Positions 16,434 to 24,891 are shown, counted from the first letter of the stretch. The stretch: DNA of 31,077 nucleotides from DATGUA01 sp035301545 (GCA_035301545.1 DATGUA010000014.1:1-31077), one strand, 5' to 3'. A program made the numbers and translations. Notes: a model not told the origin generated them from the sequence alone.

Positions 16434-18425
16434 TTGCTCAGGAAGAGAATAAAAGATTATATACCACTTATTTTAATTGGTGTAATCTTATTAAGTTCTC
16501 TAACGATATTGACTGAAGAATCTCATGCATCTGGAATTCCAAAGGTAACTAAGCATTTGATTAGTGGAAGTAGAGGAACTCAGGTGAAATATTTACAACA
16601 AAAATTAAAAGCTTTAGGATATAATGTTGGAGATATAGACAGCTCCTTTGGTCCACAGACTAGAAAAGCAGTACAAGCTTTTCAAAAGGACAATAATCTA
16701 GAAGTTGATGGATCAGTTGGCCCTGCAACAAGATCTAAGTTAAATTCAGCAAAGGTAGATCCAAAACCAAATGATGATATACCAAAGGTAACTAAGCATT
16801 TGATTAGTGGAAGTAGAGGAACTCAGGTAAAGTATTTACAACAAAAATTAAAAGCTTTAGGCTATAATGTTGGGAATATAGACAGCTCCTTTGGTCCACA
16901 GACTAGAAAAGCAGTAGAAGATTTCCAAAAGGACAATAATCTAGAAGTTGATGGATCAGTAGGGCCTGCAACAAGAGCTAAATTGAATTCATCTAAACCT
17001 GGTTCAAAACCAGATTCAAATCCAGAAGATGATTTAGAAGAATTCATACCAGAGTCTGGAAAACTTAAGGGAAAGACAGTTATTCTTGATGCTGGACATG
17101 GTGGTAGTGACTCAGGATCATCTAGAAATGGTGTACATGAAAAGGATTTAACTCTTGATATGGCTTTAAGACTTGAAAGAATGCTTAAAGAAGCTGGAGC
17201 TAATGTTATTATGACACGTAAAAGTGACACATATTCCCATCTGTTCTACAGAAGTGCTATTGTAAATAAGCATATTGTAGATATGGAGAAAAATAAATTA
17301 GAAAATAGCGAACAGGATTCTTTAGATAAAAAAAGTGAATTAAAAACTAATCTTGATGATTTAAATACTAAATTTAAAAATACACAAGAAGAAATAGAGA
17401 ATAAAAATAAAGAGTTAGATGAACTTAAATCTATAAATCAACAAAGAGATTTTCATGATAATAAATCTTCTAAAGATAAATTATTAGAGGAAATTAATAA
17501 TTTAGAACAGGATAAAAGAGACAAAGAAGATGAATTAGAAATAATTAATGACGAAATTGATAATGAAGATAGTCATGAAGATGATGATGAAGAAATTGAT
17601 AATTTAAAAGATGATAGTGAGGATAAAGAAATAGAAATCAATAAACTAGAGACTGAAATAGCAGAATTAGATAATGAAATCTCTGATTATCAAAGTGAGA
17701 TTAGTAGTATTGAATCAAAAATTAATGAAACAGATGAATTAGAATTGACTATAAAGGAATTAGAAGATGAAATTGATAAACTTGAGGATGAGATTGATCA
17801 GATTAAAATAAGTATTAAAGATGTTGAAGAGGAAATTAAACTTAAAGACTCAAACAATTCTAAAATAAATACTGATCTAGCAGATTTAAAAGATAAGAGT
17901 AATTTATTACAAGAATATATAAATAATCCAGAACATTCTAGTAGAACTGGAATATATGACTTTTCAAATAGTTCTACTAAGAGGATAAATAAAAAATTAG
18001 AAGAAGTATTTGACATCACCAAAGAATTATATGAAGGAGATACTATATTTGTATCCATACATATAAATTCTACTGATACAGATACTATTACAACAGCTTC
18101 AGGGGTACAAGCATATTATAGACCTAATAATAGTTCAATTTATACCACATATCCGAATTATTATAGGAATTATAATGATAATAAACGTTTAAAACTAACA
18201 ACAAGTATGTTAAGAAATACTAGTAAAAATACAAACTTTAAAGGTAATTGGTCTAATCCATTGGTGAAAGATCTTAGTGTTCTAAGGGAACAAAATTTAC
18301 CTTCAGTATTAATGGAAATAGGATTTATAAATAATCCAAATGATAGCAAACTACTACAAGAAAAACAAACTAGAGAAAATGCTGCTAAAGGAATGTACTA
18401 TGGAATAGTAGAATATTTTCAATAG
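16434..18425 (+). CDS. N-acetylmuramoyl-L-alanine amidase with coiled coil inserted in the catalytic domain
   Basis: A 663-residue exported cell-wall hydrolase starting at TTG after AAGGAGGTG. In order: signal peptide (1-32), two almost identical PG_binding_1 domains (35-105 and 116-186), and a zinc Amidase_3 domain. Zinc ligands His222 (DAGHGG), Glu236 (VHEKDL) and His543 (SIHINS) and catalytic Glu628 (LMEIGF) are all present, so the enzyme should be active. The catalytic domain is interrupted from about 284 to 535 by some 250 residues, mostly Glu/Lys/Asp/Leu-rich heptad-like coiled coil. This insertion falls between the RSAIVN helix and the SIHIN strand. Typical enzymes have a short loop or small regulatory helix here. 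Confidence 0.9.
   Translation: MLRKRIKDYIPLILIGVILLSSLTILTEESHASGIPKVTKHLISGSRGTQVKYLQQKLKALGYNVGDIDSSFGPQTRKAVQAFQKDNNLEVDGSVGPATRSKLNSAKVDPKPNDDIPKVTKHLISGSRGTQVKYLQQKLKALGYNVGNIDSSFGPQTRKAVEDFQKDNNLEVDGSVGPATRAKLNSSKPGSKPDSNPEDDLEEFIPESGKLKGKTVILDAGHGGSDSGSSRNGVHEKDLTLDMALRLERMLKEAGANVIMTRKSDTYSHLFYRSAIVNKHIVDMEKNKLENSEQDSLDKKSELKTNLDDLNTKFKNTQEEIENKNKELDELKSINQQRDFHDNKSSKDKLLEEINNLEQDKRDKEDELEIINDEIDNEDSHEDDDEEIDNLKDDSEDKEIEINKLETEIAELDNEISDYQSEISSIESKINETDELELTIKELEDEIDKLEDEIDQIKISIKDVEEEIKLKDSNNSKINTDLADLKDKSNLLQEYINNPEHSSRTGIYDFSNSSTKRINKKLEEVFDITKELYEGDTIFVSIHINSTDTDTITTASGVQAYYRPNNSSIYTTYPNYYRNYNDNKRLKLTTSMLRNTSKNTNFKGNWSNPLVKDLSVLREQNLPSVLMEIGFINNPNDSKLLQEKQTRENAAKGMYYGIVEYFQ
16536..16991 (+). 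repeat. Tandem duplication of the peptidoglycan-binding domain coding sequence
   Basis: Bases 16536-16748 and 16779-16991 (offset 243) encode the two peptidoglycan-binding domains and are nearly identical at the DNA level, including long exact stretches. This indicates recent duplication or ongoing gene conversion and a site where copy number could change by recombination. Confidence 0.9.
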
Positions 18426-18459
18426 TAAAAATTAAATATGATAACTAATTAGTAAGATA

Positions 18460-18507
18460 TAACTAAGTAACAGTGTAATTAAGTAATAGTATAATTAAAT
18501 AGGGATA
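18460..18507. repeat. Three imperfect 16-base tandem repeats
   Basis: TAACTAAGTAACAGTG, TAATTAAGTAATAGTA and TAATTAAATAGGGATA follow one another directly, with a related, less exact unit just before (18442-18459). They lie between the amidase stop and its terminator and contain stops in every frame I read, so they are not coding. Confidence 0.55.
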
Positions 18508-18554
18508 ATATAACTAATGATAATCAATGACCGATAATACTAATATAGCCGAGA

Positions 18555-18593
18555 ATAGTCATGGAATAGGAAATATTCTATGGCTATCTTTTT
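18555..18593 (+). terminator. Intrinsic terminator of the amidase gene
   Basis: A 14-bp stem with two G-U pairs (ATAGTCATGGAATA with TATTCTATGGCTAT), loop GGAAA, then CTTTTTATATTT. It lies about 130 bases after the amidase stop. Confidence 0.85.
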
Positions 18594-18693
18594 ATATTTA
18601 GTATATTATTTTTAATTTAGAATATAATTTAGTTAGGAATTAAATTATACAATATGGGAATTTAGGGATAAATTAAAGATAGGTGGTATAAAA

Positions 18694-19449
18694 TTGATTA
18701 TTAAAATAATGAGGAAAAGATTTATATTAATTGTGGCTATTTTAGTTTTTGTAAGTATTTCTATAGCGTTTGCTGAGGAATCTACTACTGTTAAAGAAGG
18801 TAGGTTAGAAAAAGAATTATATATAGAAGAAAAGAATAATGATTTGACAATTGCAGATTCAAAAATAAAAGGGAATAATAAGTTTAAAAAGGCTGATAAA
18901 TCTGAAAAGAGTTCTAAGTCTAAAAAGTCTAAAAAAGATATAAAAAACATAAAGATATTATCTAAAACAAAGTCTAATGTAGAGCAAATGCAAGAATGGG
19001 CTAGAAATAACGGGGCTAGTGAAACATTTATAAATTTAGCTCCAATATATATGGATTTAGCTACTAAAGCAGGAATAAATCCTGAGGGGATTTATGCTCA
19101 AGCTGCCCATGAAACTGGATATGGTAATTTTGGTGGAGTTATTGATGAAACATATTATAATCCTTGTGGTTTAAAGATAAAGAAAGGTGGAGGAAATAAG
19201 GATCCAAAGGCCCATCAAAAATTTAAGAATTGGGAGGAAGGAATACAGGCACATATTGACCATTTAGCTTTATATGCTGGTGCTAGTGGGTATCCTAAAG
19301 ACAATTCACCTGATCCTAGGCATTTTCCATATTTATTAAACACAGTAGAAAAATTTAGAGCATTAGGAGGAAAATGGGCACCTAGTAATTCTTATGGAAA
19401 GAAGATAGAGAAATTAGTAGAAGATGTTTATAATACAAGTGTAGATTGA
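18694..19449 (+). CDS. Exported glucosaminidase-domain peptidoglycan hydrolase
   Basis: A 251-residue exported protein. It has a signal peptide (about 1-27, cleaved after AFA), a Lys/Ser-rich basic linker (about 55-90), and a glucosaminidase domain from about 95 to the end. The lysozyme-like catalytic glutamate is Glu140 in AAHETGYGNFGG, followed by CGLK and the FKNWEEGIQAHIDHL block. It would cut the GlcNAc-MurNAc glycan backbone, complementing the amidase upstream. Translation probably starts at TTG 18694, seven bases after AGGTGG, matching the TTG start of the amidase; an in-frame ATG lies at 18709. It ends with TGA, one of only two recognised genes here that do, and there is no SECIS-like reason to read through it. 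Confidence 0.85.
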   Translation: MIIKIMRKRFILIVAILVFVSISIAFAEESTTVKEGRLEKELYIEEKNNDLTIADSKIKGNNKFKKADKSEKSSKSKKSKKDIKNIKILSKTKSNVEQMQEWARNNGASETFINLAPIYMDLATKAGINPEGIYAQAAHETGYGNFGGVIDETYYNPCGLKIKKGGGNKDPKAHQKFKNWEEGIQAHIDHLALYAGASGYPKDNSPDPRHFPYLLNTVEKFRALGGKWAPSNSYGKKIEKLVEDVYNTSVD

Positions 19450-19485
19450 AATAAATATTATGTTAATATCCTGCCAAAGTATTGA

Positions 19486-20242
19486 CATTTAATAAACTCA
19501 CAAGACTTTACCCTTGAAGAATTAGATGAAATGTTTGAATTAACAAATTTAATAATTGAAAGTTAAATGGATTTTAAAGATGTTTGTAATGGAAAAATTC
19601 TTAGTACTTTATTTTATGAGCCTAGCACTAGAACAAGACTTAGCTTCGAATCTACCATGTTAAGATTAGGTGGAGAGGTTATAGAATTTTCAGAGCCAGG
19701 CTCTAGTTTTGTCTCGAAAGGAGAAAGTCTTCCAGATACAATAAAAATTATTGAGGCATATTCGGATATTATTGCAATGAGACATCCTAAAGAAGGAGTA
19801 CCTAGATATGTCTCCCAATATTGTCAAATTCTAGTAATAAATGTAGGGGATGGGGGATATCAATATCCAACTCAAAGATTAATAGATTTATATAGTATAT
19901 TAAAATCTAAAGATAGATTAGAAGATTTAACTATAGGGTTTTGTGGAGATCTAAGTCCTAGATTATATAAGAAAGGAGCTAGAGTTTTAATAGTAAAAGA
20001 TGTAATTACTACAGGTGGATCTGTAAGGGAAGTAGTAGACATAGTAGAAAAAGAAGGTGGAGAAATAGTAGGTATAGCCCTATTAGTAGATAGAATTGGT
20101 GGGAAAAATAGATTTTGGATATAAGTTAGTAGCAGGTTGTTCTAGGGAATTAGTATCATGTACTCCAGAAGAATGTCCTATATGTAAAGAAGGTAATATG
20201 CCTCTGGATAAACCTGGAAGTAGAAAACTTGTTATAGATTAA
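19486..20242 (+). pseudogene. pyrB/pyrE: pyrB-pyrE deletion fusion, inactivated
   Basis: This is a remnant of two pyrimidine-biosynthesis genes. The 5' part is aspartate carbamoyltransferase: HLINSQDFTLEELDEMFEL, an in-frame TAA at 19564, then the carbamoyl-phosphate loop LFYEPSTRTRLSFEST and GGEVIEFSE. After GFCGDL, near 19950, it jumps to the C-terminal part of orotate phosphoribosyltransferase, with the PRPP loop RVLIVKDVITTGGS. A base appears to be added in the T run at 20113-20116; in the next frame the typical tail EECPICKEGN and KPGSRKLVID continues to a TAA at 20240. The start codon of pyrB is missing (TGA precedes His). Everything between pyrB and pyrE in a usual pyr operon is gone. 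Confidence 0.85.
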
Positions 20243-20270
20243 TAATTAAATTTAAGATACTAATATAGAG

Positions 20271-20302
20271 AAAGTATAAAGGGTTAACTTTATACTTTTT
20301 TT
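20271..20302 (+). terminator. Terminator after the pyr remnant
   Basis: Stem AAAGTATAAAG with CTTTATACTTT, six-base loop, then a T run to 20302. It was probably the original terminator of the pyr operon and overlaps the 3' end of the minus-strand selenoprotein gene. Confidence 0.8.
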
Positions 20303-20526
20303 AATATATTGTAAATTTCTTCATATGTGGGTACATATCCTTCTGTTACAATCCTATTATTAATTAAAAGTGCAGGAGGTTTTGTTACGCCATAATCTTT
20401 AAATTTTAAAGGATTTCCTATAATATTTAAATCATGTGATAAATTTAATTTTTCTAATACAGCTACTGTAACTACAGCTATTTTACTATGTCCTCAACCT
20501 ACTTCTTCTAATATTAAAATGTCCAC
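20290..20526 (-). CDS. Selenocysteine-containing thioredoxin-like protein (UGA at codon 11)
   Basis: A 78-residue small thioredoxin-fold protein that appears only if the TGA at 20496-20494 is read as selenocysteine. The N-terminal strand DILILEEVG leads into U11-G-H-S, where thioredoxin_3-type proteins have CxxC: Sec replaces the first Cys, and the second position is Ser. The cis-proline region YGVTKPPALLINNRIV and ending VPTYEEIYNIL are typical of this fold. The start is GTG 20526, eleven bases after GGAGG (20542-20538); upstream in frame is a stop. A SECIS-like hairpin follows the UGA. It resembles the Sec thioredoxin-like SaoT family described for organometal-related selenoprotein systems; that assignment is from memory and uncertain. 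No other Sao gene is visible here. Confidence 0.75.
20461..20479 (-). promoter_or_regulatory. SECIS-like hairpin of the thioredoxin-like gene
   Basis: Read on the minus strand, AGCTGT is followed by AGTT, then ACA and GCT. A stem forms with an AGUU apical loop and a three-base bulge (alternatively a continuous stem with a wider loop). The loop begins about 21 bases after the UGA and contains the GU favoured in bacterial SECIS loops. Confidence 0.55.
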
Positions 20527-20690
20527 AAATGATTATTCCTCCTTTAAATTTAATTTTATATTAGAATTAACTTACTTAGACTTGCTTATGTATAGATACT
20601 TATTATTTTACATAGGATTATAGCATCACCAGATATAAAGAACAAGGAAATAATAATTATATTTATAAAACATATTCTTGGATAGTCTAC

Positions 20691-21042
20691 ATTAGTGTAA
20701 AATTATTTCTCTTAAAATAATTTAAAAATAAAACAAGAGCACCTCATTGTGATATTAATAAGTTGGAAAATAAATAAACTCACAAAGGAGAAATGCCCTT
20801 ATCAATATAATTATACAAGAAATTATAGGAAAAAATTATTAAAAGTATAAATGAAGGTTTAGAAATAATATTAAATGAAAGAAAAGGATATTAGATGAAG
20901 TACTAAATAATATAACTATATTATCTGATGGTAGAAAAACAGGTTTAAGTACTATACTTAAATCTTTAAGAAGAGTTTAAATTTAATATCTAATACATTG
21001 AAATAATTTTATTTATTAAATCCAAAGTAACTTGACACTATC
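20691..21042 (+). mobile_element. Internally deleted, decayed insertion sequence (MITE-like remnant)
   Basis: The element is bounded by imperfect inverted repeats: ATTAGTGTAAAATTA (20691-20705) and, at 21028-21042, the reverse complement of GATAGTGTCAAGTTA, 11 of 15 matching. Inside, frame-shifted coding scraps can be read: INIIIQEI, then after one extra base EKIIKSINEGLEIILNER, then RILDEVLNNITILSDGRK to a TAA near 20980. These look like the two ends of a transposase with the middle lost. I cannot assign the IS family. The part of this 634-base gap between 20527 and 20690 holds only AT-rich sequence and presumably the promoter of the minus-strand gene. Confidence 0.55.
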
Positions 21043-21058
21043 TCCTAAAATAACAAAA

Positions 21059-21088
21059 TTGATTAGATGAAAATAAATATGTTATAAT
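21059..21088 (+). promoter_or_regulatory. Sigma-A-type promoter of the aldo/keto reductase gene
   Basis: TTGATT at 21059-21064 and TATAAT at 21083-21088 with an 18-base spacer. The predicted start is near 21095, about 65 bases before the ATG. Confidence 0.55.
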
Positions 21089-21160
21089 CATATTAACAAC
21101 AAAAAACATAGTCTTAAAAGATCTTTATTATAAAATTACTTTAAATGAAAGGAGAATTTT

Positions 21161-21982
21161 ATGAATTTACCTAGAATGGGTCAAGGAACTTGGAAATTAG
21201 GTGATGATCCTAGAAGTTTTAGAAGAGAAGTAGAAAGTATAAGATTAGGAATAGAGAACGGACTAACATTAATAGATACGGCTGAAATGTATGGGGAAGG
21301 AAAGAGTGAGGTTTTAGTAGGAGAAGCTATAAAAGCTTATAAGAGAAAAGAATTATTTATAATTTCTAAAGCATATCCTTTTAATGCAGGAGAAAAACTA
21401 TATGATGCATTACAAAGATCTTTATACAGATTAGGTACGGATTATTTAGATTTATATCTTCTACATTGGAGAGGAAGAATACCTTTATCAGAAACAATTT
21501 ATCACATGGAAAGATTAGTTGAGGGAGGACTAATTAAACACTGGGGGGTATCTAATTTTGATACAGAAGATATGAAAGAGCTATTATCTTTAGAGGGGGG
21601 AGAAAATTGTAAAGTGAATCAAGTATTATATAATTTGGCTTCTCGTGGAATAGAGTATTCCTTACTTCCTTATTTAAAGGAAAATAATATAGAGACAATG
21701 GCATATTGTCCTATTACTCCGGATAAAGAATTATTTAATGGGATAAAAGATAATAAGATAGTACAAGATATATCAAAGAAACATAATATATCTATTCCTC
21801 AATTACTTTTAGCTTTTATAAATCATCGAGGAGATATGACACCAATACCAAGAACTTCTAATCCAGAACATAATATAGAAAATGCAGAAATGTTAGAGTT
21901 TAATTTACCTACTGAAGATTATAATAAATTAGATGAAGAATTCCCTGCACCTGATCATAAGACACAGCTTCATATAGTGTAA
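21161..21982 (+). CDS. Aldo/keto reductase
   Basis: A 273-residue cytoplasmic NAD(P)H-dependent oxidoreductase of the TIM-barrel aldo/keto reductase family. The catalytic tetrad is complete: Asp39 and Tyr44 (LIDTAEMYGEG), Lys70 (IISKAYP) and His102 (LLHWRG). WGVSNF, VNQVLYNLASRGIEYSLLPY and the cofactor-phosphate region IPRTSNPEHNIENAE are in the expected order. Length is normal. The start follows AAAGGAG. The natural substrate cannot be read from the sequence. The gene is single and ends at a shared terminator facing the 5'-nucleotidase. Confidence 0.92.
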   Translation: MNLPRMGQGTWKLGDDPRSFRREVESIRLGIENGLTLIDTAEMYGEGKSEVLVGEAIKAYKRKELFIISKAYPFNAGEKLYDALQRSLYRLGTDYLDLYLLHWRGRIPLSETIYHMERLVEGGLIKHWGVSNFDTEDMKELLSLEGGENCKVNQVLYNLASRGIEYSLLPYLKENNIETMAYCPITPDKELFNGIKDNKIVQDISKKHNISIPQLLLAFINHRGDMTPIPRTSNPEHNIENAEMLEFNLPTEDYNKLDEEFPAPDHKTQLHIV

Positions 21983-22026
21983 TAGGTTTGAATATATAAT
22001 TATAAATACTAAATAAGAAGGGAATA

Positions 22027-22070
22027 AATAAAATTTCCTAAGCCTCTGCAGGGATTTAGGAGATTTTATT
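22027..22070. terminator. Bidirectional terminator between the reductase and 5'-nucleotidase
   Basis: A 15-bp stem (AATAAAATTTCCTAA with TTAGGAGATTTTATT, one G-U pair) and a loop that can itself fold as CCT/AGG. T runs flank it on both strands. It overlaps the last codons of the minus-strand gene. Confidence 0.8.
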
Positions 22071-23963
22071 TTTCTTTCTTCTAATGAAAAATCTAGTTAA
22101 TAGAATGGTAAGAATTAATAATATAATTGGAATAAAAATTATAGCTATACTTATTCTATTTAGTTTAGTTAATTTAGCTTTTAGGCTATTATCATTATCT
22201 ACTATTTTTCGATCTTGTTTTTTTGAATAATATTCTGGAATTTGTGGTATTCCATCTTTTTCAGGGAAGCTTTGTAAATATTCGGCTAAGGCTAACCACT
22301 CTTTAATTTCTTCTCCATCATTGTAAAGGATTCGGTCTTCAAAATCTAATACTTCATTTCCATCTTCATCTTTAGGAATTATAGATAATAAACCTTTAGA
22401 TTTATCATTTACCAAATCTAACATTTGTCCCGTATATAGATTAGCTACTACTCGATATAATTTATCATCTGCTAATTTTATTTTGCCATTATTAGTTTCA
22501 AGATTTATATCTGTAACCTTATTAAATATAATTCGATTTGGATTAAAGCTATATTTAAGACCAGACATATATAATTGGGCTGCACCCATTATAGGCTGTA
22601 CCGAAGCATCAATTTCAGCAGCTGTTTTAAGCTCTTTACCAGTTAGATATACATCTATTAATGGATAACCTGCTAATTTATCTTTTCCAATTCCTAAGGA
22701 TGATACTTGAAATACATCTTTAACCATTATGTCTCCCTTTGTAAAAGAATCTCTTATAACACCTGATGCAACTACAGCTACATCTACCTTTCTATAATTT
22801 TCTTGTTCAGCTTCTTTAATAGCATATTTATAGCCATCTCCTATAAGATAACCTAGTGGTTCCTCTTCTTGAACTTTACCCAGAGCTGAAACAGGAGTAA
22901 AATTAAAATTACTAGAAGCAATTACTTCATCATACTTTAAGTCAAATTTGCTTAAATATTCATCTTCTATATCTTTTTTGAATTTTTCAATTAGTTTATC
23001 TATTTTAGGATCATTATCATAACTATCATCTATTTTTTTAATATTGTAATTTTGTAACTTCCATTTACCATCATCATTTATTATATTCATAACACCTAAG
23101 TTTTTTGTATAATTACCAGAAGAAGCAATTATGGTATTATTTATAATTATAGGTTCAAGGAGAGTAGAGTGACTATGTCCTGATATTATTATATCTATAC
23201 CAGATACTTTTTTAGCTAGGATTTCATCTTCTGATTTTCCTTCTTTTCCAGCAGTTCCAGAATGTGATATAGCTACTATTAAATCTACATTTTCTTCGTT
23301 TTTAAGAATATCTACTAACTTTTTAGATTCTTTTATTATATCTGTAAATTCTACTTCAGCCATAGGAGCATTTGAATCTGAATCTTCTCCCATAAGACCT
23401 ATTATTCCTATTTTTATGTTATTTCTATCTAAAACTAAATAGTCCTTTACACCATAATCTTCAAAGGAAATTTTTAAATCTTCTAGTGAATTATTATTAT
23501 GGAGATTATTCTCTGGAAATTTTGTATTAGAAGCTACTATTGCTGGCAGGGTATCCCCACTATCTACAGCAGATTGAAGATTTTGTGTAAGACCTTTAGT
23601 TCTAAAATCAAATTCATGATTTCCGAAGGTAGTTGCATCATATCCTAATTTTCCCATAAGACGTAAGGAAGGAGCTTGGCTAGTAAATATAGTCTGAAAA
23701 AGTGTACCCATAGAATAATCTCCAGCATCTAATAGTAATAAATTCTCATCAATTTTTCTCTCTTCTGCAATTGCAGTTGAAAGTCTGGAGAATCCACCTC
23801 TTGATTCTATTTTATTATTAACTTTTATATTATTTGGTTCTAAGTTATCATGGATATCATGAGTAAAAAGAATAGTAAGGCTGGTATCTTCTACTCCAAA
23901 AACAGGAATAGATATAAAGAAAATTAATAAAAATAATAAGAAAATCCTATATATTTTTTTCAT
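22056..23963 (-). CDS. Membrane-anchored metallophosphoesterase / 5'-nucleotidase
   Basis: A 635-residue exported protein. It has a signal peptide (1-23), a calcineurin-like metallophosphoesterase domain with FTHDIHDNLEP (about 34), LLDAGDYSMG, TFGNHEFDF, AISHSGTAG and ISGHSHS, then a 5'-nucleotidase C-terminal domain (from about 340). That domain includes ALGKVQEEEPLGYLIGDGY, VASGVIRDSF and the substrate-stacking region around MGAAQLYMSGLKYSFNP. A C-terminal transmembrane helix (about 606-626) ends in RRKKNK. It would release nucleosides and phosphate from nucleotides outside the cell while anchored at both the membrane and wall side. AGGAGG precedes the ATG. With a pyr locus lost nearby, nucleoside salvage could matter, but that link is inference. 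Confidence 0.9.
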   Translation of the reverse strand: MKKIYRIFLLFLLIFFISIPVFGVEDTSLTILFTHDIHDNLEPNNIKVNNKIESRGGFSRLSTAIAEERKIDENLLLLDAGDYSMGTLFQTIFTSQAPSLRLMGKLGYDATTFGNHEFDFRTKGLTQNLQSAVDSGDTLPAIVASNTKFPENNLHNNNSLEDLKISFEDYGVKDYLVLDRNNIKIGIIGLMGEDSDSNAPMAEVEFTDIIKESKKLVDILKNEENVDLIVAISHSGTAGKEGKSEDEILAKKVSGIDIIISGHSHSTLLEPIIINNTIIASSGNYTKNLGVMNIINDDGKWKLQNYNIKKIDDSYDNDPKIDKLIEKFKKDIEDEYLSKFDLKYDEVIASSNFNFTPVSALGKVQEEEPLGYLIGDGYKYAIKEAEQENYRKVDVAVVASGVIRDSFTKGDIMVKDVFQVSSLGIGKDKLAGYPLIDVYLTGKELKTAAEIDASVQPIMGAAQLYMSGLKYSFNPNRIIFNKVTDINLETNNGKIKLADDKLYRVVANLYTGQMLDLVNDKSKGLLSIIPKDEDGNEVLDFEDRILYNDGEEIKEWLALAEYLQSFPEKDGIPQIPEYYSKKQDRKIVDNDNSLKAKLTKLNRISIAIIFIPIILLILTILLTRFFIRRKKNKIS

Positions 23964-24356
23964 AATAACCTCCTAGTTTGTTTATTATAAATTAAAATGA
24001 TTAGGTTGATTTTATAATGTATACAAAGTAAAATTAAAGTTCTGTATATTTGGTAAATGGTTGCTATTTTCTAGTATTGACATCTTTTCCACTATAATAT
24101 AAATCATAAGATATGATAAAAACAAGGTATTAGTCTAACTAATGCCCTAAAATACATAAATATATGTAAAAAGGGAAGAATATTAATTGGAAAAGATTAT
24201 ATTTACGATGGATATAAACTAATGAGTATGTAATTTATATGATTTATTTTAGAAGATTATAAATGAATTATAAATGTAATAATGGTTATAATTAGAATGT
24301 AAGGATATTAATAATAAATCTGAAAGATGAATAAAATAAACTAGGAGGAACATAAA
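23964..24356. other. 393-base gap without a recognised gene
   Basis: AT-rich divergent region. It holds the leader of the 5'-nucleotidase gene (possible minus-strand TATAAT at 23989-23984), a small hairpin GGTATTAG/CTAATGCC near 24126-24146, and, before the lipoprotein start, a stretch around 24277-24320 that is repeated upstream of the second lipoprotein. I see no convincing ORF or structured RNA. Confidence 0.4.
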
Positions 24357-24668
24357 GTGAAAATCAAAAGAAATATGTTAACTGTTTTATTAATAGCTTT
24401 AATGGCATCTTTGTTATTAGTAGCATGTGACACAAATAATGATAGTGGAACCGATATAGATGACAATGGTCCAGGTGTAGAGAATAATGATCAAGATGTG
24501 GAAGATGATCAAAACTTAGATGAAGATGAAAACTTAGATGAAGATGGAAACTTAGAAGATGATGAAGGTTTAGAAGATGATTTAGATGGTGATTTAGACG
24601 AAGACTTAGATCTAGAAAATGATGAAGACATGGAAGATGATAATATGGATACAGATAATATTGATTAA
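24357..24668 (+). CDS. Short acidic lipoprotein related to the YdhK-like neighbour
   Basis: A 103-residue lipoprotein starting at GTG after AGGAGG. The signal peptide ends in a lipobox LVAC (Cys24). The mature part is almost entirely Asp, Glu, Asn and Leu, with irregular repeats of the type NLDEDGNLEDDEGLEDD, and would be highly negatively charged, perhaps binding cations at the cell surface. The first 47 residues match the lipoprotein encoded at 24892, as does part of the upstream DNA, but the DUF1541 repeats of that protein are absent. It is either a truncated paralogue or a free-standing acidic linker protein. It has its own terminator. Confidence 0.75.
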   Translation: MKIKRNMLTVLLIALMASLLLVACDTNNDSGTDIDDNGPGVENNDQDVEDDQNLDEDENLDEDGNLEDDEGLEDDLDGDLDEDLDLENDEDMEDDNMDTDNID

Positions 24669-24707
24669 TTAGAAATTTTAAATTACAAATAATTTATTTT
24701 GATTTAT

Positions 24708-24745
24708 ATAAATTGAGTCTTATTATAAGGCTCAATTTATTTTTT
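24708..24745 (+). terminator. Intrinsic terminator of the short lipoprotein gene
   Basis: Stem ATAAATTGAG with CTCAATTTAT, continuing through a T-G pair into CTTA/TAAG, followed by TTTTT at 24741-24745. Confidence 0.85.
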
Positions 24746-24891
24746 AGCTAATAATTTATTGTAGATTTAAAAAGTAGTAATAGACTATAATAAAATGTTT
24801 GTTTAGATTATATAATAATGGTTATAAATATAATATAAGAGTATTTGATAATAAATATTTATAATTACTTAAAGTTAGGGAGGAAAAAGAT

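Noticed and set aside
18460..18507. CRISPR or iteron array
   Set aside because: The units are only 16 bases, imperfect, without spacers, and there is no replication gene nearby.
19447..19449. Read-through of the glucosaminidase TGA as a fourth selenocysteine
   Set aside because: The domain is complete before the stop and the sequence after it shows no family similarity and runs into the pyrB remnant, which happens to share its frame.
19483..19566. Selenocysteine or recoding explanation for the stops in the pyr remnant
   Set aside because: One stop is TAA, which is not recoded by Sec, the start codon is missing, and the gene also has a frameshift and a deletion fusion, so it is a pseudogene.
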